Origin: Plazaster borealis
Lineage: Eukaryota > Echinodermata > Asteroidea > Forcipulatida > Labidiasteridae
Length of the DNA: 64,000 nucleotides
Assembly (NCBI GenBank): GCA_021014325.1
Contig: CM037461.1
Coordinates: forward strand, 22,243,376 to 22,307,375
Reading direction: 5' to 3'
The position numbers were made by a program, and so were the translations under genes. Below are positions 1 through 11,746 of this stretch, piece by piece. The notes beneath the pieces are model-generated. The model ran no database searches and was not told the DNA's origin. It saw only the letters and a program-made list of their open reading frames with translations. Each line of letters opens with the position of its first letter. Within the stretch, counting starts at the first letter, position 1.

Positions 1-851
1 AATAAAAACTTCTTGACAGAAGTTTTTATTATTTTAGTGAGAAATTACCTCTTTCTCAAAAACTACGTTACTTCAGAGGTCGTTTCCTACGTTTATACTA
101 TCAACAGCTCTCCGTTGCTTGTTACCAAGTAAGTTTTTATGTTAATATTTGTTTTGAGTCATTACCAAACGTGTACGATGTGCCAGTAGAAATAACGAAT
201 GTTATAGTGTTATGACTTGAACACTGCTTTACGGTCCTATACAGAACGTAGGTTCTGGAAGTTTTGGAATCCAGCGAAGTTCAATGCAAGTTGCTCATGC
301 GTGCAGAATAGCAGCCATTGTGTCGGTTAAAAACATCTCAAAAAGTCAAAACAGCATTTATGGGGAGTCTTTTGTTGTACATGGGTTTTTATTGTTGTTG
401 CTGTTGTTGCTGATGGTGATATTATGTGACGTGCGTGTATATGTCATAGGTTACATGGAGATTAAAGGACAAAACGAAAAAAGACTCCATAAATTGGAAT
501 TTTAAAGAGGGCCTACTACATCTGGAAACTGCTCGGTCGGGTTTTGAGGTGCATTTACATCAGCAAAGTTGTTGTTGTTTGAATTTCAGTTTTTACCTTT
601 TGTTTAATTGTAAACATTTAATAAGTATACATCATAATTTCATAATTATGCTGTCCTGTCAGGGTAATCGACTTAAAGGCACTGAACACGTTTGGTAAAT
701 GTCAAAGACCAGTATTCAAACTTGGTGTATCCCAACATAATATGCATAAAATAACAAGCCTGTAAAAATTTGGGCTCAATTGGTCATCGAAGTTGCAAGA
801 AAATGATGAAAGAAAAAACACCCTTGTTGTACATGTGTGCTTTCAGATAGG
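1..851. repeat. Internally deleted first unit of the 2.2-kb tandem array
   Basis: This stretch matches the start (852-1355) and end (2699-3036) of the next unit but lacks about 1.33 kb in between. The deletion junction lies near 505-525. It opens inside the right half of a TTAA-type inverted-repeat element. The leucine-rich short frame here comes from a TTG/CTG-rich tract (about 390-415) and has no coding support. Confidence 0.85.
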
Positions 852-1035
852 AATAAAAACTTCTTGACAGAAGTTTTTATTATTTTAGTGAGAAATTACC
901 TCTTTCTCAAAAACTACGTTACTTCAGAGGTCGTTTCCTACGTTTATACTATCAACAGCTCTCCGTTGCTTGTTACCAAGTAAGTTTTTATGTTAATATT
1001 TGTTTTGAGTCATTACCAAACGTGTACGATGTGCC
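673..1035. mobile_element. TTAA-type inverted-repeat element (MITE) spanning a unit junction
   Basis: The left end is TTAAAGGCACTGAACACG and the right end reads ACCAAACGTGTACGATGTGCC, its inverted repeat. The interior has the family's conserved blocks (CTCAATTGGTCATCGAAGTT, TTGTGTGCTTTCAGAT-like, CTCTTTCTCAAAAACTACGT). Other copies in this window have TTAA on both sides, as expected for piggyBac-like target sites. Non-autonomous; no ORF. Confidence 0.75.
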
Positions 1036-3036
1036 AGTAGAAATAACGAATGTTATAGTGTTATGACTTGAACACTGCTTTACGGTCCTATACAGAACGT
1101 AGGTTCTGGAAGTTTTGGAATCCAGCGAAGTTCAATGCAAGTTGCTCATGCGTGCAGAATAGCAGCCATTGTGTCGGTTAAAAACATCTAAAAAAAGTCA
1201 GAACAGCATTTATGGGGAGTCTTTTGTTGTACATGGGTTTTTATTGTTGTTGCTGTTGTTGCTGGTGGTGATATTATGTGACGTGCGTGTATATGTCATA
1301 GGTTACATGGAGACTAACAGACAAAACGAAAAAGGACTCCATAAATTGGAATTTTGAAGAGGGTGTTCAAAAATCATGTTTGTGTGCAAAAGTTTATGGG
1401 AAGATGTTCAGTAGGCCTACAGGGACAAAATAACAAAATATGTCTCCACAGGGATACATATTATTTGATAATGGGTGTGTGTGTATACGTGTGTGTTTTC
1501 TTTTGTTTTTCTTTTCCTCTTTTGTATGAGCAAACTTCACCGATAAACTTTGTCAGTGTTCTTTACAAAGTTTCTAAGTGACTGGAATCACTTTTCAGTA
1601 GGCTACTCCCTTTACAGTTCGCTCTATGGAGAACAAATAAATACAAATTTCTAAAAGGGGACCATCTCTCTCCAAGATAGTACGGTCACTTCATTACAAA
1701 CAATGACCGTGACAAGTCAAATATAAACACACCTAGCCAGCCAGACGCCGAGTCATTGCATTCATTTTCCAACAGAGAGTGATCCTTATGAGAGTGGAAC
1801 GAAAATTGCAAGTCTTTACCCTTACTTTGAGACGGTGTAAAATGTCACTGTATTTGATACCAGTGCGAATTTTTTCAACGTCGTCCTAAAACCTCAAGAA
1901 GTAACATTTCACATCGGTCTGTACATTACGTCACCTACGCCACGAAGTAGCACACAGTGTACAAAACCACTTTTTCAGATTTCAGTTTTTTATATTTAAA
2001 CAATGTTAACCGAGGCCTACAACTTCATGAAGTTTCAACGCTTCATGGGCTTTACTTTTTTAATTACGGTAATTAGGCTTTGCAACTTTGCACCGAACCT
2101 GACATTGACGCCACGAAGTAGCGCAGAGATTCAATTTTACCATTGAAACACACGGTGCGCACACACCTCAAAAGTGAAAAAAAAAAAAAACGTTTTCACA
2201 AAGTAGCACTGCAATCTTGTGTGTAGCGCGGTGACTGCTCTATGTTCCGACACCCCTATGTTCCGACACCCTATGTTCCGACATTTAGGTACATGTTTGG
2301 GGCCACATTTAGGTCGGGGCGACATTTAGGTACAGGTTTGGGGCTACATTTAGGTCGGGGCGACATTTAGGTACAGGTTTAGGGCTACATTTAGGTCGGG
2401 GACATTTAGGGCTCGGGCTACATTTAGGTGCCGCACAGTCGTGCGATGTGATACACACCTTACGCACAGCGTATACGGGTGTGTTTACGGCGTCTTTTTT
2501 GGAGTAAAAAATGCGACTGCCTTGATCAAGGCTACCTTTTTTTTCAGTATTTCGAGTTAAGTGTATTCCTCAACGATTTACAACATTCCCTAATCTGACA
2601 GGGTGACATACACTGACCATAAATATTTGCAACTAAACAGAGACTGAATCCTGAAAAAGTCACAGGCAGTCGGTGAGTTTAAGTGTGATGTATAGGGCCT
2701 AGTGGAAACTGCTCGGTCGGGTTTTGAAGTGCGTTTACATCAGCAAAGTTGTTGTTGTTTGAATTTCAGTTTTTACCTTCTGTTTAATTGTAAACATTTA
2801 ATAAGTATGTTCTACATCATAATGTCATAATTATGCTGTCCTGTCAGGGTAATCGACTTAAAGGCACTGAACACGTTTGGTAAATGTCAAAGACCAGTAT
2901 TCTCACTTGGTGTATCCCAACATAATATGCATAAAATAACAAGCCTGTAAACATTTTGGCTCAATTGGTCATCGAAGTTGCAAGAAAATGATGAAAGAAA
3001 AAACACCCTTGTTGTACATGTGTGCTTTCAGATAGG
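852..3036. repeat. Full 2185-bp tandem unit
   Basis: Full-length repeat unit, nearly identical to 3037-5216. It holds the right half of a TTAA-type element, a TTG-rich tract, a GT-rich tract near 1470, several copies of a CACGAAGTAGCAC-like motif, a short minisatellite (2278-2440) and the left half of the next TTAA-type element. No gene is visible; the open frames are short and shift between units. Confidence 0.9.
2278..2440. repeat. Minisatellite, about 41-bp period
   Basis: Imperfect repeats of GACATTTAGGTACAGGTTTG followed by GGGCTACATTTAGGTCGGGG. About three full and partial copies. Preceded by three CTATGTTCCGACA repeats at 2240-2282. Confidence 0.8.
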
Positions 3037-3220
3037 AATAAAAACTTCTTGCAAGAAGTTGTTATTATTTTAGTGAGAAATTACCTCTTTCTCAAAAACT
3101 ACGTTACTTCAGAGGTCGTTTCCTACGTTTATACTATCAACAGCTCTCCGTTGCTTGTTACCAAGTAAGTTTTTATGTTAATATTTGTTTTGAGTCATTA
3201 CCAAACGTGTACGATGTGCC
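2858..3220. mobile_element. TTAA-type MITE, copy in the tandem array
   Basis: Same element and position in the 2.2-kb unit as 673-1035, duplicated along with the unit rather than inserted independently. Confidence 0.75.
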
Positions 3221-5216
3221 AGTAGAAATAACGAATGTTATAGTGTTATGACTTGAACACTGCTTTACGGTCCTATACAGAACGTAGGTTCTGGAAGTTT
3301 TGGAATCCAGCGAAGTTCAATGCAAGTTGCTCATGCGTGCAGAATAGCAGCCATTGTGTCGGTTAAAAACATCTAAAAAAAGTCAGAACAGCATTTATGG
3401 GGAGTCTTTTGTTGTACATGGGTTTTTATTGTTGTTGCTGTTGTTGCTGGTGGTGATATTATGTGACGTGCGTGTATATGTCATAGGTTACATGGAGACT
3501 AACAGACAAAACGAAAAAGGACTCCATAAATTGGAATTTTGAAGAGGGGGTGTTCAAAAATCATGTTTGTGTGCAAAAGTTTATGGGAAGATGTTCAGTA
3601 GGCCTACAGGGACAAAATAACAAAATATGTCTCCACAGGGATACATATTATTTGATAATGGGTGTGTGTGTATACGTGTGTGTTTTCTTTTGTTTTTCTT
3701 TTCCTCTTTTGTATGAGCAAACTTCACCGATAAACTTTGTCAGTGTTCTTTACAAAGTTTCTAAGTGACTGGAATCACTTTTCAGTAGGCTACTCCCTTT
3801 ACAGTTCGCTCTATGGAGAACAAATAAATACAAATTTCTAAAAGGGGACCATCTCTCTCCAAGATAGTACGGTCACTTCATTACAAACAATGACCGTGAC
3901 AAGTCAAATATAAACACACCTAGCCAGCCAGACGCCGAGTCATTGCATTCATTTTCCAACAGAGAGTGATCCTTATGAGAGTGGAACGAAAATTGCAAGT
4001 CTTTACCCTTACTTTGAGACGGTGTAAAATGTCACTGTATTTGATACCAGTGCGAATTTTTTCAACGTCGTCCTAAAACCTCAAGAAGTAACATTTCACA
4101 TCGGTCTGTACATTACGTCACCTACGCCACGAAGTAGCACACAGTGTACAAAACCACTTTTTCAGATTTCAGTTTTTTATATTTAAACAATGTTAACCGA
4201 GGCCTACAACTTCATGAAGTTTCAACGCTTCATGGGCTTTACTTTTTTAATTACGGTAATTAGGCTTTGCAACTTTGCACCGAACCTGACATTGACGCCA
4301 CGAAGTAGCGCAGAGATTCAATTTTACCATTGAAACACACGGTGCGCACACACCTCAAAAGTAAAATAAACGTTTTCACAAAGTAGCACTGCAATCTTGT
4401 GTGTAGCGCGGTGACTGCTCTATGTTCCGACACCCCTATGTTCCGACACCCTATGTTCCGACATTTAGGTACATGTTTGGGGCCACATTTAGGTCGGGGC
4501 GACATTTAGGTACAGGTTTGGGGCTACATTTAGGTCGGGGCGACATTTAGGTACAGGTTTAGGGCTACATTTAGGTCGGGGACATTTAGGGCTCGGGCTA
4601 CATTTAGGTGCCGCACAGTCGTGCGATGTGATACACACCTTACGCACAGCGTATACGGGTGTGTTTACGGCGTCTTTTTTGGAGTAAAAAATGCGACTGC
4701 CTTGATCAAGGCTACCTTTTTTTTCAGTATTTCGAGTTAAGTGTATTCCTCAACGATTTACAACATTCCCTAATCTGACAGGGTGACATACACTGACCAT
4801 AAATATTTGCAACTAAACAGAGACTGAATCCTGAAAAAGTCACAGGCAGTCGGTGAGTTTAAGTGTGATGTATAGGGCCTAGTGGAAACTGCTCGGTCGG
4901 GTTTTGAAGTGCGTTTACATCAGCAAAGTTGTTGTTGTTTGAATTTCAGTTTTTACCTTCTGTTTAATTGTAAACATTTAATAAGTATGTTCTACATCAT
5001 AATGTCATAATTATGCTGTCCTGTCAGGGTAATCGACTTAAAGGCACTGAACACGTTTGGTAAATGTCAAAGACCAGTATTCTCACTTGGTGTATCCCAA
5101 CATAATATGCATAAAATAACAAGCCTGTAAACATTTTGGCTCAATTGGTCATCGAAGTTGCAAGAAAATGATGAAAGAAAAAACACCCTTGTTGTACATG
5201 TGTGCTTTCAGATAGG
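3037..5216. repeat. Full 2180-bp tandem unit
   Basis: Second full unit, nearly identical to the preceding one, with a few small indels. One example is a shortened A-run near 4364, which changes the antisense frame. The high identity indicates recent duplication or homogenisation. No coding evidence. Confidence 0.9.
4458..4600. repeat. Minisatellite, second copy of the 41-bp repeat
   Basis: Same array as 2278-2440, carried by the next 2.2-kb unit. Confidence 0.8.
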
Positions 5217-5400
5217 AATAAAAACTTCTTGCAAGAAGTTGTTATTATTTTAGTGAGAAATTACCTCTTTCTCAAAAACTACGTTACTTCAGAGGTCGTT
5301 TCCTACGTTTATACTATCAACAGCTCTCCGTTGCTTGTTACCAAGTAAGTTTTTATGTTAATATTTGTTTTGAGTCATTACCAAACGTGTACGATGTGCC
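5038..5400. mobile_element. TTAA-type MITE, third copy in the tandem array
   Basis: Same element at the junction of the second full unit and the diverged edge unit. It carries a short hairpin (CTTCTTGCAAGAAG) in its centre. Confidence 0.75.
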
Positions 5401-6598
5401 AGTAGAAATAACGAATGTTATAGTGTTATGACTTGAACACTGCTTTACGGTCCTATACAGAATGTAGGTTCTGGAAGTTTTGGAATCCAGCGAAGTTCAA
5501 TGCAAGTTGATCATGCGTGCAGAATAGCAGCCATTGTGTCGGTTAAAAACATCTAAAAAAGTCAAAACAGCATTTATGGGGAGTCTTTTGTTGTACATGG
5601 GTTTTTATTGTTGTTGCTGTTGTTGCTGGTGGTGATATTATGTGACGTGCGTGCATTTATCATAGGTTGCATGGAGACTAACAAACAAAACGAAAAAGGA
5701 CTCCATAAATTGGAATTTTAAAGAGGGGGTGTTCAAAAATCATGTTTGTGTGCAAAAGTTTATGGGAAGATGTTCAGTAGGCCTACAGGGAAAAATAACA
5801 AAATATGTCTCCACAGGGAAACATATTATTTGATAATGGGTGTGTGGGTACGTGTGTGTTTTCCTTTGTTTTTCCTTTTCCTCTTTTGTATGAGCAAACT
5901 TCACCGATAAACTTTGTCAGTGTTCTTTACAAAGTTTCTAAGTGACTGGAATTACTTTTCAGTAGGCTACTCCCTTTACAGTTCGCTCTATGGAGGACAA
6001 ATAAATACAAATTTCTAAAAGGGGACCATCTCTCTCCAAGACAGTACGGTCACTTCATTACAAACAATGACCGTGACAAGTCAAATACTAAACACACCTA
6101 GCCCGCCAGACGCCGAGTCATTGCATTCATTTTCCAACAGAGAGTGATCCTTATGAGAGTGGAACGAAAATTGCAAGTCTTTACCCTCACTTTGAAACGG
6201 TGTAAAATGTCATTGTATTTGATACCAGTGCGAATTTTGTCAACGTCGTCCTAAAACCTCAAGAAGTCACATTTCACATCGGTCTGTACATTACGTCACC
6301 GACGCCACGAAGTAGAACACAGTGTACAAATTCAACCACTTTTTAATATTTCAGTTTTTTACAGATTACAATGTTAACCGAGGCCTACAACTTCATGAAG
6401 TTTCAACACTTCATGAGCTTTACTTTTTTAATTACGGTAATTAGGCTTTGCAACTTTGCACCGAACCTCACATTGACGCCACGAATTGAAACACACGGCG
6501 CGCACACACCTCAAAAGTGAAAAAAAAAAACGTTTTCACGAAGTAGCATTGCAATCTTGTGTGTAGCGCGCGCGACCTAGATTATCCAGGTCACAAAC
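5217..6598. repeat. Diverged, 3'-truncated unit of the 2.2-kb array
   Basis: Matches the first 1.4 kb of the unit with more substitutions and indels than the two complete copies, so it is the most diverged edge unit. It ends near a GCGCGCGC tract (about 6570), where duplicon A begins. Confidence 0.8.
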
Positions 6599-8062
6599 AC
6601 GCATAGTATGCTGTGCTACTTCATGAAAACGGGAATGTCCATTTTCGTTAATTTTCGACGTCACAAAGTAGCACGCAGGTTTCTTACTTTATTGCTCATT
6701 AATTTAGGACGAAAAGCATTAATAAAGCACCGTATATATGAAGTTCCATTCATCACATCTCCACTGTAAGAAAACTAGTTGAAAATACCCTGAAATTTTG
6801 TAAGAAAGCTCGATTTTAAAAAGCGTTCCACTGTAAACGCCGTTTTCTCCGATTGTTACTTTTTACTGGTATCTACCTCTGTGCTACTTCGTGGCGTCGA
6901 CACAGGAAATGTTACAGTTCGTTCCTGAATTCCGATGATATTCCATCAAAACCTCACAGAATTGTTAGTAAATTCCTCTTAGGAATGTACAGACCCATTT
7001 GTTGTTGATATACACAGACGTCATGTTTCAAATTTCGCTCTGAAAGTGCATCAAATGAATTGACATTTCAAAACCATTTTGACGTGAGGTTAGAGACTAT
7101 CTCAAACAGGTTCATATTTAACTGCGTTTTTTCATATTCAAATTTAATGCCTAAAATTGTCATTATAGTCCGATAATTGCAACCAAAACAGGATTTTAAA
7201 GCATCAAATTGTTCTTTTACCTTATTTTCCTCAAAACTGTGAAAAACATGCTGCAGATTTTACATGCTGCAGATTTTACAAATCAATCAAATTTAAAATA
7301 TTGAAAAATTCCAGTTATTTGTTAGCAATATAACGCACATTTTTTCATGTTTGAGGTCCAAGGGACACACAAAAATCTATCCCTTCCTCTTTTTTTGCTT
7401 GGTTTGAGCAGCAAAATATACAAAAATCTATCCCTTCCACTTTTCGGCTAGGTTTAAGAAACAAGGGATAGAAAATTCTATCCCCTCCTCATTTCGGCTA
7501 GGTTTGATGAACAAGGGATACAAAATTCTATCCCCTCCTCTTTTCTGCTGGATTTGAGGAACAAGGGATAGAAAATTCTATCCCTCATCTTTTCGGCTGG
7601 GTTTGAGAAACAAGGGATAGAAAAATCTATCCCCTGACCTAAATTATAACAAATCGAGCTACAATTAAAATTTTATTTTGTCAGCTTTCCCAATAGTGAA
7701 GTACATAATTGTAAATATAAAGGTGTGCGTAATTTTCTTTGATGTTATGATGCAACAATAGTTATGAGTACGCAATTTGGCACATTGTTTTGCAAACAAA
7801 AATAAATATATCAAAAGACTGTTAAAAATATTTTTTTAAGTGCACCAGGTTCTAACTTTGTGTCTTTAGAAATATTTTATGAAGAAAAATATGATTTTAA
7901 CATTTAAGAGACAACTTCAAGAAAAAATGCTATATATTTCCAAAAAACGGTGAAATGTGAAAAATGTGTAGTTAAATGTGAACCTGTTCTATTGGGAAAA
8001 TTGGTGGATTACAAAACTGAATTTGACCTTGGAGTACGGTACCTAACGCAGCGTAAACGAAA
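6599..8062. repeat. Left arm of duplicon, shared by copies A and C only
   Basis: Collinear with 51977-53440 at very high identity and absent from copy B. No coding exon is visible. It contains a 50-bp minisatellite and CACGAAGTAGCAC-like motifs on both strands (6662, 6890). Confidence 0.8.
7370..7637. repeat. Minisatellite, about 50-bp period
   Basis: Five to six copies of a unit built on AATTCTATCCCCTCCTCTTT and GAGGAACAAGGGATAG. Each unit contains TATCCC and GGGATA, so it can fold on itself. The same array is present at 52757-53022 in duplicon C. Confidence 0.8.
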
Positions 8063-8366
8063 TACAACTCAATTTGGGCTCAATTGGTCATCGAAGTTGC
8101 AAGAAAATAATGGGGAAATAACATCCTTGCTATTAATATACAATTGTGTGCTTTCAGATGCCCCAGAAAGGCTTCATGCCTAAATCCTTTCTCAGATTCA
8201 AAGTATTTGGGTGAAAATTACCTTTCTCTAAAACTACATTACTTCAAAGGGTGCCGTTTCTAACAATGTTTTATCATTTCTAACAGCTCTCCAGTGCTCT
8301 TTACCAAGTAAGTTTTTATGGTCGTTAATTTTTGGATTAATTACCAAAGGTGTACCCTCCCTTTAA
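8063..8366. mobile_element. 5'-truncated TTAA-type MITE in duplicon A
   Basis: Carries the family core (CTCAATTGGTCATCGAAGTT) and the right end with TTAA at 8363-8366, but lacks the left end. Copy B (20514-20898) still has the left end, so this element marks the place where A/C and B differ. Confidence 0.65.
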
Positions 8367-8512
8367 GATTGAAATAGACGCTGAAACCAAACAAACGATT
8401 TCTCTAATAGAGATCAGAGATACAATTTTAATTTTATTCAAATTTGTGCTTAGGTTTGGAACGCCTGGATAACGTTTTTTCTACCGTAAGCAGAACCTTG
8501 TTATCAAGAAAA

Positions 8513-9458
8513 ATGAAGGCATTCGTTGCAATCGTGTTCATCGCTGCATTTATCGGTAAGTCAAATAATAATAATAATACTAATAATATCGACTTTTATA
8601 TAGCGCAATTCCAAAGAATGATCATTGCGCTTCAAACATTACTACCCCTCCTCACTGGGCTATATTCATTAAGACCATCTCAGCTCCCTGGGAGTATACA
8701 GCCTGTGCTGCCAAGTAGTAGCGCACCAAGCTAAATAAATCACAAGAACCATCTCTGCCCTCACAGATACCCATTTACCCCTTGGTGATGAGAAGCAATT
8801 TTAGTTAAGTGTCTTGCTCAAAGACACAAGTGTCATGAACGGGATTCGACCCACACCGATAAGGTTTATATATTCAATGGGAAGCTCATTAGCTCTAGTT
8901 TGTCTATTAATTTGGCGCGTCGTGGCCGAGTGGTTTATTGCATCGGACTAAAGTTCGGGCTGGTTGCTGGGTCATCAGGGCCCTGATGATGACCCAGCAA
9001 CCAGCCAGAACTTGAGTCCGATACTAAACCACTCGGTACAATAAGTCAGAGAATTCTAGCATTACAAAATCAGAGAATTCTAGCATTACATTAACAATAT
9101 CAGAGAATTCTAGCAGTACAATATATCAGAGAATTCTAAGCACTGCGATATATCAGAAAATTCTAGCAGTATAAAATATCAGAGAATTAAGCTGTACGAT
9201 TTATCAGAGAATTCTAGCAGTACAATATCAGAGAATTCTAGCAGTACAATACATCAGAGAATTATAGCAGTACAATATATCAGAGAATTCTAGCATAACA
9301 ATATATCAGAGAATTAAAGCATTACAATATCGGAAAATTCTAGCATTACAATATCAGAGAATTCTAGCTTAACTATATATAATTTTCTATTTTTATCTTG
9401 ATGTATGCTTTGTCTCAATTTTAGCCTTTGGCTACCAGTTTTTAATAAACCAGAATAA

Positions 9459-9497
<39 letters not shown>

Positions 9498-11637
9498 CAT
9501 ATATCAAAGAATTCCAGCATATCAAGTAAATCTAGCATCACAATAATATCAGACTGCTTCGCAGAATTAGTATGGGCAGAAAACAAGTTAACGGTTTTGT
9601 GAGGTGTGTGCAACGCTGCATGCACGTTTGATTGGTGGGGCAATAAAGTGTTCCCAATATTTTGTAAACTTATAATTAAGAGAGCGTAAAAGGAACTATC
9701 AATGCACAATAATCTTAACACTTCATGATGCATCGGTCACTTATTGAGTGTCCGTTTTTAACAGTCGGTACTCCACCATTTGTTTTCTTCAAAAATCCAA
9801 ACAATTCCAAGTTCCCCAACTACACCTATAGCCAAATAGCATGCCAATTCTTGTTACCATCGGGTTTTTTCTTTTCACACACAAAAATCCATCAATGACC
9901 AGCTCTCCCTGAATTCCCATAGGAATTGTTCAGCAGTTACTTGACCTTGGGGTCAGTATAGTCACTATACTGGGTAAAATGAACCATATGGTTTCCAGAT
10001 GGCTTCTTCTGTATACTTGTACAATGGCTGTAAGCAGTGACCTGAATTTGTTTTATTTGGTCAAAAGGGTCCATATCTAATGGTTTGGGCCATTTAAAAA
10101 TGATTGTTTTCTTCATAAAAATGTATTACACGCTAATATCAAAACGTTAACTCAAAAAGTGACCGATGCTATCCGAGTGTGATTTTCTTTGAGGGTGTCA
10201 CGCACAATTCGTCCCTGATTTTTCTAATTTTATCGTTATATTCAGATTTCGGAAATGCAATTAAATGTTACACCTGTGCTGGTGCAGATTGCGCTGACCC
10301 GTTTTCTCCGCTTAGCTCTGTGATACAGACCGATTGCTCCTCGAACATACTTTACGATAACGAGTGTTTTGTAAGTAGGTTACACGTTGATCTTTTGTTA
10401 AATGTACTTTGTGGCTAATGCAGGGAGGTGAACGTAACTTCATTTAAAAAAAATTACATGCTGGATCCCCGGGGAGCGCATGAGAGGCAAATTGTATTTC
10501 GGGTAAATAACTGGGGGGGCACAATTCTTGTTTTAATGGTCTGAACAGATGAATAGATGTTCCCTGGACCCACACACTAAAGATTGAAGCATTCTAAAAA
10601 TGTACACATTGTTCACTACTATAATTTTCAAAAAATAGTACATTTCGAAAGGACTAAGTTTTGACCTTTTGTGTGTTGTGCACACAATAGGATTGTTTTG
10701 TGCACGTTATAATGGGAGCCAGCTTTCCCACACTATTTGTCAACCTCTAAGTTCACTCACCCAGAAATCACTACAGTATGAAAGTGGGGTGTTAAAGGTA
10801 GTTTTAAAAAAACTGCGGAATTGATCCACACATGCTGTAGTTATTTCTTTTTTAAGTACAAAGCTGGTCCCTCCGCCTGCTCGGAGGGTGTGGAACCTAT
10901 GGTTAACTGGTCCCCTGTCTTTATCCGCAAGGCACTGGTGTTACAGGCCCGATGATTTCAGTGGATAAACTTTATGTGACGTAAGCTTTCAATGTCTGTG
11001 TTATGAGTGGTCTGCTCCGAAGTGTAGTAGTTTATCAGCTACACCAGCAGCAGTTAACTGTATTTTCGATTGTCTGCTGCTGTTGAAGACGACATTCTAC
11101 TCTCAAGATGTCGTCATCCCGATATAGATATAATATCTTGATGTCGTCATCTTACGTTTTTGATGACATTATCATCCTGTAGTAAGTTATCTCAGGATCT
11201 CATCAAGTTGTATGGTGTAATGTTTTAACCTTGATGATTATTGATGCAATTCACAAAACACAATGAACATAGAACACCTGCATTCTGTTTACCTTATGGA
11301 ACTGCTTATTTATTCACTTGACCTCTGATATTTACATGATGTATGGAGCGCCTGTTGTTGTTTAAAGAGTATTATCAATGCATGGATACTACAGATGGCA
11401 CTTCATGAGCTCTGTATGTATTTTGTATTTCAGAAAGGGAAAGCTGCAGATGGTACCGTCACCCGCTCCTGCTCGGCGTTTGGTTTCTGCTCTGTCGCAG
11501 GGATCGGCTGTCGAAGTGAGGACGGCGACACCGGTTGCTGCTGCAGTGGAAACCTGTGTAATTCTGCAAGCACCACTGGGATCAGCTACGTTACCTTTGC
11601 CTCCCTGCTTATTGCCAGTTTCCTTGGTATGATGTAG
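8513..11637 (+). CDS. Ly6/uPAR-domain (three-finger) GPI-anchored-type protein, gene A
   Basis: Three exons: 8513-8555, 10246-10370 and 11434-11637, giving 123 codons. Donors are GTAAGT and acceptors are TTCAG or TTTCAG; phases are 1 then 0 and fit without adjustment. Exon 1 is nearly all hydrophobic signal peptide (MKAFVAIVF). Exon 2 starts the LU domain (KCYTC, then ADC, DCSS, NECF). Exon 3 carries the rest, with RSCS, GFCS, GCCCSG and the family-defining LCN near the end of the domain. The C-terminus is a short hydrophobic tail (FASLLIASFLGMM) typical of a GPI-attachment signal. LU proteins are usually small extracellular ligands, receptors or inhibitors; the partner here is unknown. An AATAAA lies 11 bp past the stop. 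A possible acceptor (GTGCTTAG, about 8453) upstream of the ATG suggests a separate 5'-UTR exon. The family call is firm; the precise function is not known. Confidence 0.85.
8565..8866 (-). mobile_element. SINE fragment in intron 1 of LU gene A
   Basis: Read on the minus strand it has a tRNA-like B box (GGGTCGAATCC), then a conserved body (TTGTGTCTTTGAGCAAGACA). It ends in GCGCTATATAAA plus an AAT/ATT repeat tail. The half with the A box is missing. It sits ten bases after the exon 1 donor. Confidence 0.7.
8926..9036. repeat. Near-perfect palindrome built from a tRNA-like A-box sequence
   Basis: The left arm begins GTCGTGGCCGAGTGGTTTA (tRNA-Leu/Ser-like 5' end with an A box) and continues to GGTTGCTGGGTCATCAGGG. 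The right arm is its reverse complement, ending CTAAACCACTCGG. The two arms meet at GGGCCC. Present at the same place in copies B and C. Confidence 0.8.
9045..9368. repeat. Minisatellite with an EcoRI site in most units, about 23-26 bp
   Basis: Units follow ATATCAGAGAATTCTAGCA plus GTACA or TTACA. About 13 copies with small length changes. The arrays in B (about 500 bp) and C (about 520 bp) differ in copy number. Confidence 0.85.
9459..9494. repeat. AAT microsatellite
   Basis: About ten AAT units, directly after the minisatellite block. It produces a poly-tyrosine frame on the minus strand that is not a gene. Confidence 0.9.
9730..10169. mobile_element. 440-bp inverted-repeat element just upstream of LU exon 2
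   Basis: Imperfect terminal inverted repeats of about 30 bp: the left reads GCATCGGTCACTTATTGAGT then GTCCGTTTTTA, and the right is the reverse complement (TCAAAACG, ACTCAAAAAGTGACCGATGC). No ORF. Related copies at 22418-22861, 55335-55763 and, more diverged, 17099-17513. It ends 76 bp before exon 2. Confidence 0.6.
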
Positions 11638-11647
11638 CCTAATTTGA

Positions 11648-11653
11648 AATAAA
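11648..11653 (+). promoter_or_regulatory. Polyadenylation signal of LU gene A
   Basis: AATAAA 11 bp after the stop. The same position in gene C reads AATCAA, and the segment is deleted in gene B. Confidence 0.6.
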
Positions 11654-11746
11654 ATGGAACATAAAGTCATGATCGACATGCGTTCCTCACACTATAAGCA
11701 GTAATAATTCAAGTCTTTCGTAGTTTGTTGTGGTCCACCGGTATAT

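Noticed and set aside
284..505. Leucine-rich short ORF, repeated in the 2.2-kb units
   Set aside because: Produced by a TTG/CTG-rich tract; the start and frame change between units and no splice or domain signal supports it.
8913..8970. tRNA gene
   Set aside because: Only an A-box-like head is present; it runs into its own reverse complement, with no B box or acceptor stem.
9045..9368. CRISPR-like array of regular short repeats
   Set aside because: The units are contiguous with no unique spacers, the setting is an animal intron, and unit length drifts.
9314..9733. 139-codon minus-strand ORF with poly-Tyr
   Set aside because: Translation of the AAT microsatellite and of the minisatellite.
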